A stretch of DNA of 64,000 nucleotides, taken from the NCBI GenBank assembly GCA_001443495.1, contig LDXR01000006.1, positions 1 to 64,000 on the forward strand, in the 5' to 3' direction. The position numbers and the translations under genes are program-made. The stretch comes from a candidate division NC10 bacterium CSP1-5 (lineage in GTDB: Bacteria; Methylomirabilota; Methylomirabilia; Methylomirabilales; CSP1-5). A model generated the notes under the pieces. The model had not been told where the DNA came from and searched no databases. It worked only from the letters and a program-made list of their open reading frames with translations. This document shows, in pieces, positions 51,830-60,662 of this stretch; the first letter of the stretch is position 1; the number at the start of each line of letters is the position of its first letter.

Positions 51830-54385
51830 ATGGAGCAGCACGGGAAATCCAGAAGACCCCTGGATGTCTCGCAAGAGAAGCGGAAACCTGCGGACGGCCC
51901 CGGTATCCGGGAGCTGAGCCTCTTGAACGCCGTTGCCGAGGCCGTCGGCCGGTCGTTGAACCAGGAGGAGGTGCTCCGGGCGGCCCTGGAGAAGATCGTA
52001 GAGTTGGAGGAGGTGCGCTCCGCCTATGTCCTCCTGAAAGATCTGGAGGAAGGGGGGATGAAGATCGTCGGAGATGAGGCAGCTGCCGGCCGGGGTGCGA
52101 CGCCGACTGCTGTCGAGGCGGAGATCCTCCAGGAGGGTGTCCCCCGCTGCTACCCCGATGTCTCGCACGCCCCCGAGCTCACGCCGATACCCATCCCTGC
52201 GGGGGCCGGCTCCTTTCTGATCATTCCTCTGCCGGGCACCGTGGGGATCGCGGGGGTCTTGGGGGTCTTTAGTCGCCTTCCCACCCGGTTCGACGAGGCG
52301 GCGGTGCGACTCTTCACCGCGGTGGGCCACCATCTCACCAGGGCATTGACCAACGCCGCGCTCTATACCAGCCTGAGGCGGCAGCTGAGCCAGACCCAAA
52401 CCCTTTCGCCGATAAGGGCCCCGGCGGTCGCTGCCCCGGTCAGAGATCAGGGCATGTGGGGCATCATCAAGCGGTTCCTCGAGACGATGCAGGTGGACCG
52501 GTGCGCCATCACCCTCGCGGCACCGGGAGAGACGACAGCCCATCTAATCGCCGGATATGACCAGTCGAAAGAGAATCCCTGGGTTCAAGGAATCTACTTG
52601 TCCTTGGACCGGTACCCGGAGATCCGGCGGGTCCTCGAGACGCGGCAGCCTCTCGTCGTCCCCGATGTGGCGGCGGAACCGGTGCTTTCCGATATCCGTG
52701 ATCTCCTCCTCTCTCTCCCGATCCGTTCAATGCTGGTCGTCCCACTCATCAAGCAGAATCAGGGCATCGGGGTGGTGAGCTTGAGTAGTCGGGGGCCGGC
52801 GCGGGCCTTTACGCGCGACGAGATCGAGTTCTGCCAAACCTTGGCGAACCAGGCGGCCCTCGCCATTGAGAAGAGCACCCTCTTTCAAGAGATCCAGGAG
52901 CGGGCCAATAAACTGCAGGCCCTCATTCATCTGACGAAGCTGATGACCGCCTCCCTAAACCTCCACGAGGTCTATGACTTCGCGGTGAAGGCGGCGGCGG
53001 AGTTTCTCGAGGTTCCCGGGGTCTGGCTGTTGGTGGCAGACGACGAGGCACGCGAGGTCAAGGTGGAGGCGAGTCACGGCCTGCAGGAGTTTGCCGGATT
53101 GATAGGGGACCGGATCCCGTACACGAGTGGGGTCGTTGGAAGGATCATGGAGCGGGGAGAGCCCCAGTACATCGCCGATGTGAGGCAGGAATCGCGTTGG
53201 CCGAGCAAGCGCTTCTTGGACCAGGCGGGCATCATCTCCTTCGCGGGCATTCCCCTGTTGAGCGAGGGTCGTGTCCTCGGGGTCCTCGCCATCTTCACGA
53301 GACAGCGACGACTCTTCAGCCCGGATGAACGGGCGTTGATGAGTGCCCTTGCCAGCCAGGCGGCCATCGCCGTTGCCAACGCCAGGGCGTACCAACAGAT
53401 CCAGCGGTACGCGTCGACGGTGGCGGAGTTGTACGAGGCCGCCACTCAGGTCAGCGGGTCCCTGGACCTGGACGAGACGCTTCAGAAGATTGCTCGGGGC
53501 GCGGCGGCTTCGACCGACGCCGCCTCCAGCACGATCATCCTGTTCGACGAGTGGGGCGAAATCACTCACGTGGTCGACTGGGAGGTGGGAGAGATCGAGG
53601 TGCGGAAGTCGGGCGTCTCGCGCCAAGTCTGGGAGACCTGTCGGCCCGTCGTCCTTCCCGATTTCGGGGCGGTCCCGGCTGGCACGGTGAATCCCCGACT
53701 GCTGGCGTTGGGGCGGAGGGCGGCGGTCTGTCTCCCCCTGCAGGTGCGGGAGCGGGTTCGCGGGGTCATGTGGGTGCACTACAATGAACCCCGCCGGGTC
53801 GCCGAAGAGGATCTCCACCTCCTCGCCTCTTTCGCGAACCAGGCGGCCATCGCTATCGAGAACGCTCGCCTGTTTGCGGAGACGCGGCGGCTCGCCAACA
53901 CCGATGCCTTGACGGGACTCTACAATCACCGCTACTTCTACCACCTCCTCGATGCGGAAATGAAGCGGGCTCGTCGGTACGGCCGCGCCCTTTCCCTGAT
54001 CATGATCGATATCGATCACTTCAAGCAGTACAATGATCGCTACGGGCATCTGGCGGGCGATGAGGCCTTGCGCTGCTTGGCCCAGGTCCTCCGGAAGAAT
54101 TCCCGTCGGGTGGATTCGGCTGCTCGGTATGGCGGAGAGGAGTTCGCCATCATCCTGCCGGAGACCGAACTCAGCCAGGCCGCGGTGCAAGCCGAGCGCA
54201 TGCGCACGGCGGCCGTGGAACAGCCGTGGCCTGAAGGTCATCTCACGATCAGTGCCGGGGCGGCTGCCCTCACATCGACTATGTCCAAGGTAGAAGATTT
54301 GGTCCGGGAGGCGGATCGAGCCCTCTATCAAGCCAAGGCGGCCGGGCGGAACCAAGTGTGCCTGAGCCCGCCCCATTCCCCGTGA
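51830..54385 (+). CDS. Diguanylate cyclase with four GAF domains
   Basis: 851 residues, soluble, no membrane helix. Four GAF-type sensory modules in tandem (about 30-185, 210-355, 375-535, 540-690) precede a GGDEF domain (about 695-850). The active site is GGEEF (about 768) and the inhibitory RxxD site (RRVD) lies five residues upstream, so the enzyme should make c-di-GMP with product feedback. LTGLYNHRYF and MIDIDHFKQYND are intact. The ATG at 51830 is chosen over TTG 51809 (AAGGG upstream). Ligands of the GAFs are unknown. No EAL or PilZ gene is nearby. Confidence 0.9.
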   Translation: MEQHGKSRRPLDVSQEKRKPADGPGIRELSLLNAVAEAVGRSLNQEEVLRAALEKIVELEEVRSAYVLLKDLEEGGMKIVGDEAAAGRGATPTAVEAEILQEGVPRCYPDVSHAPELTPIPIPAGAGSFLIIPLPGTVGIAGVLGVFSRLPTRFDEAAVRLFTAVGHHLTRALTNAALYTSLRRQLSQTQTLSPIRAPAVAAPVRDQGMWGIIKRFLETMQVDRCAITLAAPGETTAHLIAGYDQSKENPWVQGIYLSLDRYPEIRRVLETRQPLVVPDVAAEPVLSDIRDLLLSLPIRSMLVVPLIKQNQGIGVVSLSSRGPARAFTRDEIEFCQTLANQAALAIEKSTLFQEIQERANKLQALIHLTKLMTASLNLHEVYDFAVKAAAEFLEVPGVWLLVADDEAREVKVEASHGLQEFAGLIGDRIPYTSGVVGRIMERGEPQYIADVRQESRWPSKRFLDQAGIISFAGIPLLSEGRVLGVLAIFTRQRRLFSPDERALMSALASQAAIAVANARAYQQIQRYASTVAELYEAATQVSGSLDLDETLQKIARGAAASTDAASSTIILFDEWGEITHVVDWEVGEIEVRKSGVSRQVWETCRPVVLPDFGAVPAGTVNPRLLALGRRAAVCLPLQVRERVRGVMWVHYNEPRRVAEEDLHLLASFANQAAIAIENARLFAETRRLANTDALTGLYNHRYFYHLLDAEMKRARRYGRALSLIMIDIDHFKQYNDRYGHLAGDEALRCLAQVLRKNSRRVDSAARYGGEEFAIILPETELSQAAVQAERMRTAAVEQPWPEGHLTISAGAAALTSTMSKVEDLVREADRALYQAKAAGRNQVCLSPPHSP

Positions 54386-54390
54386 CACCG

Positions 54391-54419
54391 TTGACAGACT
54401 AGGCCCCTGGGTCTACTCT
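54391..54419 (+). promoter_or_regulatory. Possible promoter of pgpA-cinA-thpR
   Basis: TTGACA (54391-54396), 17-bp spacer, TACTCT (54414-54419). The start of transcription would fall at or within a few bases of the pgpA GTG, implying a leaderless message. The -10 is weak. Confidence 0.45.
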
Positions 54420-54425
54420 CACACC

Positions 54426-54884
54426 GTGAGCACCCATCCCCTTTCCCACACGCTCGTGGTGGCGATCGCGACCGGGGGCTACGTGGGCACCGTGTCTCGG
54501 GCCCCGGGAACGCTCGGGAGCCTCCTCGGGCTGGTGCTTCTCTGGCCCTTGGGCGCCGGAATGGCCCAGGCCCTGGCGACCGCTTTCCTCATCGGGGCCG
54601 GGATCGTGATTGCCGGTCGGGCGGCGCGGATCATGGGGGTCCGGGATCCCCCAGCTGTCATTATCGATGAGGTCGCCGGCATCGCGGTGGCGACCGCCCT
54701 CCTTCCCTCTCGGCTGCTGGAGCGCACCGTGGCCTTTGTGCTCTTTCGCCTCTTCGACGTCACCAAGCCCTTCCCCGCCCGGCAGGCGGAGCGTCTTGCG
54801 GGAGGGCTGGGGATCGTCGGCGATGATCTGGTGGCCGGACTCTATGCCAACCTCGTTGTCCAGGTGTGGCTGCTCTTCTCATGA
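54426..54884 (+). CDS. pgpA: Phosphatidylglycerophosphatase A
   Basis: Membrane phosphatase that turns PGP into phosphatidylglycerol. The 152-residue form has the YVGTVSRAPGTLGSLLG N-terminus, VIIDEVAGI and FRLFDVTKPFPARQAERL signatures and three or four hydrophobic helices. The GTG start lacks any SD, fitting leaderless translation from the promoter just upstream. Its stop overlaps the cinA start. Order pgpA-cinA-thpR is conserved in deltaproteobacteria, where recA usually follows. Confidence 0.93.
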   Translation: MSTHPLSHTLVVAIATGGYVGTVSRAPGTLGSLLGLVLLWPLGAGMAQALATAFLIGAGIVIAGRAARIMGVRDPPAVIIDEVAGIAVATALLPSRLLERTVAFVLFRLFDVTKPFPARQAERLAGGLGIVGDDLVAGLYANLVVQVWLLFS

Positions 54885-56137
54885 AGGCCAAGAATGCAGA
54901 GATCGTCGGCATCGGGACCGAGCTCCTCCAGGGGGGGCTTGAGGACACCAACGGTCGCTTTCTCGCGGAGGCGCTCCACGGGATCAGTATCGAGGTCGTA
55001 TACCGGACGACGGTTGGGGACGACCGGCAACGGATCCGTGAAGTGCTGCGACAAGCCCTCGATCGCGCTGCCGTCGTCGTGGCAACTGGCGGGCTGGGCC
55101 CGACCGAGGATGATCGCACCCTGGGTGCGCTGGCGGATGTCACCGGCAGGCCCCTGATCCTCCACGGGGAGACCCTGAAACGGATTGAGGAGCGATTCGC
55201 CCGCCGGCGGGTCGTGATGCCGGAATCCGTCAGGCGGCAGGCCATGGTCCCGGAGGGCGTCCTCGTCTTGCCGAACCGGCATGGGACGGCCCCGGGTCTG
55301 GTGTGGCAGGAGGACAGGCGCCTCCTCGTCGTCCTGCCCGGCCCGCCGCGCGAGATGCGGCCACTCTTCAACGAGCAGGTCTTGCCGATCCTTCTCAGGA
55401 GGACCGGGCGCGGCCGCCGGATCCGCACCCGGACCATCAAGGTCTGCGGACTCCTCGAATCGCAAGTGGAAGAGCGGATCATCGATCTGCTCCGTGCCGA
55501 CCCTGGGACCGTCGGCCTTCTCGCGCGTCTGGGGGAGATCCACGCGCGGGTCACGGTATCCGGACCGGCCGGGCGGGTGGTGTCTCAGCTTGACGCATGG
55601 GAGCGAAAACTTCGGGACCGGTTGGGCGATGCGGTCTTTGGGGTCGATGACGAGCGTCTGGAGGAGGTGGTGGGACGCCTTCTCCGCCTCCAGGGGAAAA
55701 CCGTGGCGGTGGCCGAGTCGTGCACCGGCGGTCTCATTGTCCATCGGATCACCAACGTTCCCGGCAGCTCCGAGTATTTCGAGCGAGGGATCGTTGCATA
55801 TAGCAACCGGGCCAAGGAGGAATTGCTCCAGGTGCCCTCCTCTCTCATCGAGCAACACGGGGCGGTGAGTCCAGAGGCGGCGTGTGCCATGGCGGCCGGG
55901 GTTCGGCGCCTCGCCAGGGCCGATCTGGGCCTGGGGGTTACCGGGATTGCGGGTCCAGGGGGCGGTACCAAAGCCAAGCCGGTGGGGCTCACATACATTG
56001 CCCTCGCCGACCCGCAGGGGGAGGAGTGGTGTGAGCACCGGTTTCGGTTCGCCCGGGAGGAGAACAAGCTCTGGGGTTCGCAGATGGCCCTGGAGATGCT
56101 GCGAAGATCCCTGCTCAAGGCGACCGTAAAGATGTGA
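54881..56137 (+). CDS. cinA: CinA-family protein (competence/damage-inducible; NMN deamidase)
   Basis: 418 residues with both classical domains: the MoaB/MogA-like COG1058 domain (about 1-170, with IGTELLQGGLEDTN and ATGGLGPTEDD) and the C-terminal NMN amidohydrolase domain (about 260-415, with VAESCTGG and GVTGIAGPGGGTKAKPVG). It probably recycles NMN to nicotinate mononucleotide and hydrolyses ADP-ribose-like substrates. The ATG at 54881 overlaps pgpA by 4 bp. Confidence 0.93.
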   Translation: MKAKNAEIVGIGTELLQGGLEDTNGRFLAEALHGISIEVVYRTTVGDDRQRIREVLRQALDRAAVVVATGGLGPTEDDRTLGALADVTGRPLILHGETLKRIEERFARRRVVMPESVRRQAMVPEGVLVLPNRHGTAPGLVWQEDRRLLVVLPGPPREMRPLFNEQVLPILLRRTGRGRRIRTRTIKVCGLLESQVEERIIDLLRADPGTVGLLARLGEIHARVTVSGPAGRVVSQLDAWERKLRDRLGDAVFGVDDERLEEVVGRLLRLQGKTVAVAESCTGGLIVHRITNVPGSSEYFERGIVAYSNRAKEELLQVPSSLIEQHGAVSPEAACAMAAGVRRLARADLGLGVTGIAGPGGGTKAKPVGLTYIALADPQGEEWCEHRFRFAREENKLWGSQMALEMLRRSLLKATVKM

Positions 56138-56168
56138 AACGGTCGGCGCCGCTTCGCATGCCACGCTC

Positions 56169-56735
56169 ATGAGACTGTTTGTCGCCGTCAACGTCGATCC
56201 CGCCCTGCAAGCTCCCCTGGCAGCGGTCCAGGCGAACCTCAAGACAACGGCGGCGCCGGTGAGCTGGGTCAAGCCGGAGAACCTTCATTTCACCCTCAAG
56301 TTCCTGGGAGAAGTGCCTGAGCTGCGCCTTCCGGCCCTCCAGGAGACCTTTCGCTCCTCCGTGGCGGGTATAGACCGCTTCACCCTGTCGCTCGCCGGTC
56401 TCGGGACCTTTCCGCCGAGGGGAAGGCCTCGCGTGGTCTGGGTCGGGGTGGCGCAGGGGGTCGAGGAGATGAGGCGGTTGCAAGGGCGAATCGACGACAC
56501 CCTCCTTCCCCTCGGCTTCGGTCGGGAGGCGCGGCCCTTTCAGCCCCATCTCACCCTGGGTCGCGTCAGGGATGTTGGGCGGCTCGATGCACTGCTCACA
56601 TATCTCCGCGGTGCGGAGATCGGGCAGGTGGGACAGATGCAGGTCCGGTGTGTGGACCTCATGCGGAGTAAGCTGCACCCGGCTGGGGCCGTCTACACGC
56701 GGGTCGAGTCGGTTCCATTGTCGGAGGAGATATGA
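56169..56735 (+). CDS. thpR: RNA 2',3'-cyclic phosphodiesterase (ThpR/LigT)
   Basis: 2H phosphoesterase that opens RNA 2',3'-cyclic phosphates. Both HxTL motifs are present: HFTLKFLGE (about 39-47) and HLTLGRV (about 127-133). At 188 residues it is normal. ATG at 56169. It overlaps the glycerate kinase gene by 4 bp. Confidence 0.93.
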   Translation: MRLFVAVNVDPALQAPLAAVQANLKTTAAPVSWVKPENLHFTLKFLGEVPELRLPALQETFRSSVAGIDRFTLSLAGLGTFPPRGRPRVVWVGVAQGVEEMRRLQGRIDDTLLPLGFGREARPFQPHLTLGRVRDVGRLDALLTYLRGAEIGQVGQMQVRCVDLMRSKLHPAGAVYTRVESVPLSEEI

Positions 56736-58072
56736 TGTCCGGCCCGAGGGGGACGGAAGACCTCAGGAAGGCGGCCGGGGAGATCTTCCAGGCAGCGCTT
56801 GATGCGGCCAATCCGCGGATTGCGATTCATCGCCATGTCCGTCGGGAGGGGGAGAGGCTGCTGGCGAATGGAGCGGTGTACGATCTCAGCCGGGGAAGGG
56901 TGTATGTCGTCGGCGCGGGGAAGGCCTGTGCCGCGATGGCGGCCGCCGTGGAGGAGGTCCTCGGGGATCGGATTCGCGACGGGGTGGTGGTGGTGAAGGA
57001 TGGGTACGCCATTCCCCTGCGGCGTATCCGGGTCACCCAGGCGGGCCATCCCGTCCCCGATGCGCGCGGGGCGGAGGGGACCTCGGCCATCCTCGCGCTG
57101 CTCACCGAGACCGGACCGGAGGACCTGGTGATCGTCCTCATCTCGGGCGGTGGCTCGGCCCTGCTTCCTGCCCCCGTCGCGGGGATCGACCTTATCGATA
57201 AGCAGACGATGACCCGCGTGCTGCTCGCCTGCGGTGCGACTATTGAAGAGATCAACGCCGTCAGGAAACATTGCTCGCGGATCAAGGGTGGGCAGATGGC
57301 GAGGGCGCTCTTCCCGGCCCGCTCCCTCACCCTGATCCTCTCCGATGTGATCGGCGATCCGGTCGATGCGATCGCCTCCGGCCCGACCGTGCCGGACACG
57401 ACGACCTATGGGGAGGCGCTGGAGGTCCTTCGCCGGTACCGCATCGAGGACCGCATCCCGGTGAGCATTCTGCGGCATCTCGAGCGGGGCGCGAGAGGCG
57501 AGATTCCGGAGACGCCCAAGGCCGGCGACCCATGCTTCGCGACGGCGCATCATCGCATCGTCGGGAACAACCTCCAGTCGCTCTTGGCGGCCCGCGATCG
57601 GGCAGCGCGACTGGGATTTCAGGCCCTCATTCTGACGACGGAGCTCAAAGGGGAGAGTCGGGAGGTGGCCAAGGTGTTGACCGCCCTGCTGCTGGAGATG
57701 CGCCGATCCGGTCACCCCGTGTCGCCGCCCGCCTGTCTCCTCCTCGGCGGAGAGACCACGGTGACGGTCCGCGGGAAAGGAAAGGGGGGCCGTAGTCAAG
57801 AGCTCGTGCTGGCGGGTGCCATCGCCATCGCCGGTGGGCGGGACCTGGTCATCTGGAGCGCCGGGACCGATGGGACCGACGGACCGACCGACGCAGCGGG
57901 GGCAGTCGCGGATGGTGACACCTGGGCTCGGGCGAAAGAGGTCGGGCTCGATCCCCTGCGCGCCCTCGAGGAGAATGACGCCTATCACTTTTTCGAAGGA
58001 CTCGGCGATCTGATCAAGACCGGCCCAACCCTGACCAACGTCATGGACATCCTCCTCCTCCTGGCCGGCTGA
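56732..58072 (+). CDS. Glycerate 2-kinase (MOFRL family)
   Basis: 446 residues. Phosphorylates D-glycerate at C2, feeding 2-phosphoglycerate to glycolysis; used in the serine cycle, glyoxylate assimilation and tartrate/hydroxypyruvate use. N-terminal GCKA-type domain (VVGAGKACAAMA, ISGGGSALLPAP) and C-terminal MOFRL domain (LLGGETTVTV, GTDGTDGPTDAAGA) are complete. It occupies the position where recA usually follows thpR in related gene orders. Which pathway it serves cannot be told here. Confidence 0.92.
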   Translation: MMSGPRGTEDLRKAAGEIFQAALDAANPRIAIHRHVRREGERLLANGAVYDLSRGRVYVVGAGKACAAMAAAVEEVLGDRIRDGVVVVKDGYAIPLRRIRVTQAGHPVPDARGAEGTSAILALLTETGPEDLVIVLISGGGSALLPAPVAGIDLIDKQTMTRVLLACGATIEEINAVRKHCSRIKGGQMARALFPARSLTLILSDVIGDPVDAIASGPTVPDTTTYGEALEVLRRYRIEDRIPVSILRHLERGARGEIPETPKAGDPCFATAHHRIVGNNLQSLLAARDRAARLGFQALILTTELKGESREVAKVLTALLLEMRRSGHPVSPPACLLLGGETTVTVRGKGKGGRSQELVLAGAIAIAGGRDLVIWSAGTDGTDGPTDAAGAVADGDTWARAKEVGLDPLRALEENDAYHFFEGLGDLIKTGPTLTNVMDILLLLAG

Positions 58073-58094
58073 GCGAAACTCTCGAGGAAATTGC

Positions 58095-58124
58095 TTGTTG
58101 ACGCAGGAAATACCATCATATAGT
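58095..58124 (+). promoter_or_regulatory. Possible promoter of the ffh operon
   Basis: TTGTTG (58095-58100), 18-bp spacer, TATAGT (58119-58124), in a locally A/T-rich gap. An overlapping TTGACG (58098-58103) with TAGTTT (58121-58126) at 17 bp is an alternative reading. Confidence 0.5.
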
Positions 58125-58163
58125 TTAGAGCTTTATGCGAGGCCTCTCCCATAGGGCGCACCG

Positions 58164-59489
58164 ATGTTTCAGCGCTTGACCGACCGGCTTCAGGCAATAT
58201 TCAAGAGGCTTCGCGGCCACGGGAAGCTCACCGAAGATGAGATTAACACTGCGCTGCGGGAGATCCGTCTCGCCCTGCTCGAGGCGGATGTCCACTACGG
58301 CGTGGCGAAGGACTTTCTGAATCGGGTCCGGGAGCGGGCCATTGGCCGCGAGGTCCTTCAGTCGCTCACCCCGGGGCAGCAGGTCGTCAAGATCGTCTTT
58401 GAGGAGCTGACCCTGCTCTTGGGCGGGCAGGGGACCGGCTTGGCCTCCGCGCCCCACCCGCCGTCGGTGGTGCTGCTGGTCGGGCTTCAGGGGTCCGGGA
58501 AGACCACCACGGCGGGGAAGCTGGCCACGCTCCTCAAGGGCCAGGGGCGGACGCCTCTTCTCGTCGCGGCGGATACGCGTCGGCCCGCAGCAGCATCGCA
58601 ACTTCAAGTGGTCGCGGGAAAGATCGGGGTCGAGGTCTTTACCGATCCTCACGCCTCACCCCCGGACATGTGTCAGGAAGCGGTCCGATACGCCCGAGGG
58701 AGGGGCCTCGACCCGGTTCTCGTGGACACCCAAGGGAGGCTACACATTGATGATGGCCTCATGGCAGAACTCCGGGCCGTCACGGAGGCGGTCCGTCCGG
58801 GTGAGACCCTCCTGGTGTTGGATGCCATGACCGGTCAGGACGCCCTGGGCGTCGCCACCACATTTCATCGGCGTGTGACCCTCAGCGGTGTGATCCTCAC
58901 CAAGCTGGATGGGGATGCCCGAGGAGGGGCGGCCCTCTCTGTTCGGGCCGTGACGGGATGTCCCATCAAGTTCATCGGCGTCGGAGAGAAGCTGGACGCG
59001 CTCGAGCCGTTTCATCCAGAACGAATGGCCTCGCGGATCCTCGGGATGGGCGATGTCCTGTCCCTGGTGGAGCGGGCAGAGGCCGCGGTGGATCGGGTGC
59101 GGGCTGAGGAGCTGGCGCGAAAGATCCAGCGGGATGCGTATACGCTCGAGGACTTTCGCGAACAGCTCGTCCAGATGCGAGGGATGGGGTCGATCGAGGA
59201 GATCCTGGGGATGCTCCCGGGCTTCCCCGCGGGGATGGGCGGCCTGCAGACGGACGGCAGGGCGTTCACCCGGATGGAGGCCATTCTGAATTCCATGACC
59301 CGGGAGGAACAGCGCAACCCGGCGATCCTGAATGGGAGCCGGCGTCAGCGCATTGCCAAGGGGTCCGGGACATCGGTGGCGGAGGTGAACCAGCTTTTGC
59401 GGCAGTTTCAACAGACCCAGCGACTGATGCGACAGGTGCTCCAGGCGGGGAAAAAGAGGAAGGGACCGGGCATATTCCCTCTGGGGTAG
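58164..59489 (+). CDS. ffh: Signal recognition particle GTPase Ffh
   Basis: 441 residues. N domain, G domain with G1 GLQGSGKTTTAGKLA (about 111-125) and G4 TKLDGDARGG, and a Met-rich M domain (about 295-430) that binds 4.5S RNA and signal sequences. The G3 motif reads DTQGRLHID where nearly all Ffh have DTAGRL; an Ala-to-Gln change in the GTPase switch region is unusual. All other motifs are standard. It heads the conserved ffh-rpsP-khpA-rimM-trmD-rplS series. Confidence 0.96.
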   Translation: MFQRLTDRLQAIFKRLRGHGKLTEDEINTALREIRLALLEADVHYGVAKDFLNRVRERAIGREVLQSLTPGQQVVKIVFEELTLLLGGQGTGLASAPHPPSVVLLVGLQGSGKTTTAGKLATLLKGQGRTPLLVAADTRRPAAASQLQVVAGKIGVEVFTDPHASPPDMCQEAVRYARGRGLDPVLVDTQGRLHIDDGLMAELRAVTEAVRPGETLLVLDAMTGQDALGVATTFHRRVTLSGVILTKLDGDARGGAALSVRAVTGCPIKFIGVGEKLDALEPFHPERMASRILGMGDVLSLVERAEAAVDRVRAEELARKIQRDAYTLEDFREQLVQMRGMGSIEEILGMLPGFPAGMGGLQTDGRAFTRMEAILNSMTREEQRNPAILNGSRRQRIAKGSGTSVAEVNQLLRQFQQTQRLMRQVLQAGKKRKGPGIFPLG

Positions 59490-59525
59490 GGTCGGATCCA
59501 TAGGCTGGGAAAGGGAGGTGGTCGG

Positions 59526-59807
59526 ATGGCCGTACGGCTCAGGTTGAAGCGGATCGGAACCAACAAGCGGCCCATCTTTCGGATTGTGGTGGCGGATGTT
59601 CGAACCCCACGGGATGGCCGCGTCATCGAGAGCATCGGGGTCTACAATCCTCTCCAGAAGTCCGCAGCACTGACCCTTGATGAGGAGAAGGCCCTCTCCT
59701 GGCTGCAGAGGGGTGCGCGGCCGACGGCGACGGTGCGTGAGCTCCTTTCGACCGCCGGGGTTTTGGAGCGGTTTGCCGGCCTCAGGAAGGCTCGGAAAAG
59801 CGCTTGA
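59526..59807 (+). CDS. rpsP: 30S ribosomal protein S16
   Basis: 93 residues; VRLRLKRIGTNKRPIFRIVVAD and GVYNPLQ are the S16 hallmarks. AAAGGGAGGT gives a near-perfect SD. It follows ffh after 36 bp, and 93 bp separate it from khpA with no feature of note. Confidence 0.96.
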   Translation: MAVRLRLKRIGTNKRPIFRIVVADVRTPRDGRVIESIGVYNPLQKSAALTLDEEKALSWLQRGARPTATVRELLSTAGVLERFAGLRKARKSA

Positions 59808-59900
59808 CGTCGAGCGGCTCATTGATCGGAGCCTGGGGGTCGAGGGCCACCTCCCTCAGGGTTTCCCGGGACGGGCCGCGACGGCACTGAGGAGACGGAC

Positions 59901-60134
59901 GTGTTGAAGGAACTGGTGGAGTATGTCGCGAAGGCCTTGGTGGACAACCCCGATGCGGTGGTCGTGGAGGCGGTCGAGGACGAGAAAACGACGATGCTCA
60001 GGCTCAAGGTGGCCCAGGCGGATTTGGGGCGGGTGATCGGAAAGCAGGGACGGACCGCGAGGGCGATGCGGACGCTTCTTCACGCGACAGCGGCCAAGTC
60101 TCGGCGACGGGCGGTGCTTGAGATCGTCGAGTAG
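59901..60134 (+). CDS. khpA: KH-domain RNA-binding protein KhpA
   Basis: 77 residues with a single KH domain. The GxxG loop is in VIGKQGRTARAMRTLL. KhpA pairs with KhpB/EloR in many bacteria to bind RNA and regulate cell elongation. GTG start with GAGGAGA upstream. It is between rpsP and rimM, its standard location. Confidence 0.92.
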   Translation: MLKELVEYVAKALVDNPDAVVVEAVEDEKTTMLRLKVAQADLGRVIGKQGRTARAMRTLLHATAAKSRRRAVLEIVE

Positions 60135-60137
60135 GTC

Positions 60138-60662
60138 GTGACGTCTCAAGAGTTATTGGTCCTGGGCCGGGTGCTCGGGCCCTGGGGGCTCCGTGGGGCG
60201 GTGAAGGTCCAGTCCCACGCCGAGTCTCGCTCGGTCTTATCTCCGGGGAATGTGGTCATCCTCCGCGGGCCGCGGGGCAGTTCGGAGGCGCTTCTCACAG
60301 CGATCCGGCCTCTCAGGCATCTGCTGGTGGCCACCTTCCAGGGTATCGACAGCCGGAAGGCGGCGGAGGCGGTGCGGGGCTTCGAGATCTGCATTTCGCG
60401 GACGGCAGCCCCGGCGCTGCCGGAGGCGACGTATTATCATCACGACATCCTCGGCCTGACGGTCCAGACGGAGGCGGGGGAGGGGCTCGGCGAGATCGTG
60501 GACATCTGGCCATCGGCTGCTCACGACCTGTACGTGGTTCGGCGGGATGCCGGGGAGTGGCTCCTGCCCGCCGTCCGGGCTTTCATCCTGCGGGTTGATT
60601 TGGCGAGGCGCGTGATGGTCGTTCGGCCGATAGAAGGGTTGGTGGACGCTGAGACGGTATGA
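60138..60662 (+). CDS. rimM: Ribosome maturation factor RimM
   Basis: 174 residues. N-terminal RimM domain ([16 protein letters not shown]) and C-terminal PRC barrel (about 95-170, [16 protein letters not shown]). Helps 30S head assembly by binding S19. GTG at 60138, 3 bp after khpA. The end overlaps the proposed trmD start. Confidence 0.95.
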   Translation: MTSQELLVLGRVLGPWGLRGAVKVQSHAESRSVLSPGNVVILRGPRGSSEALLTAIRPLRHLLVATFQGIDSRKAAEAVRGFEICISRTAAPALPEATYYHHDILGLTVQTEAGEGLGEIVDIWPSAAHDLYVVRRDAGEWLLPAVRAFILRVDLARRVMVVRPIEGLVDAETV

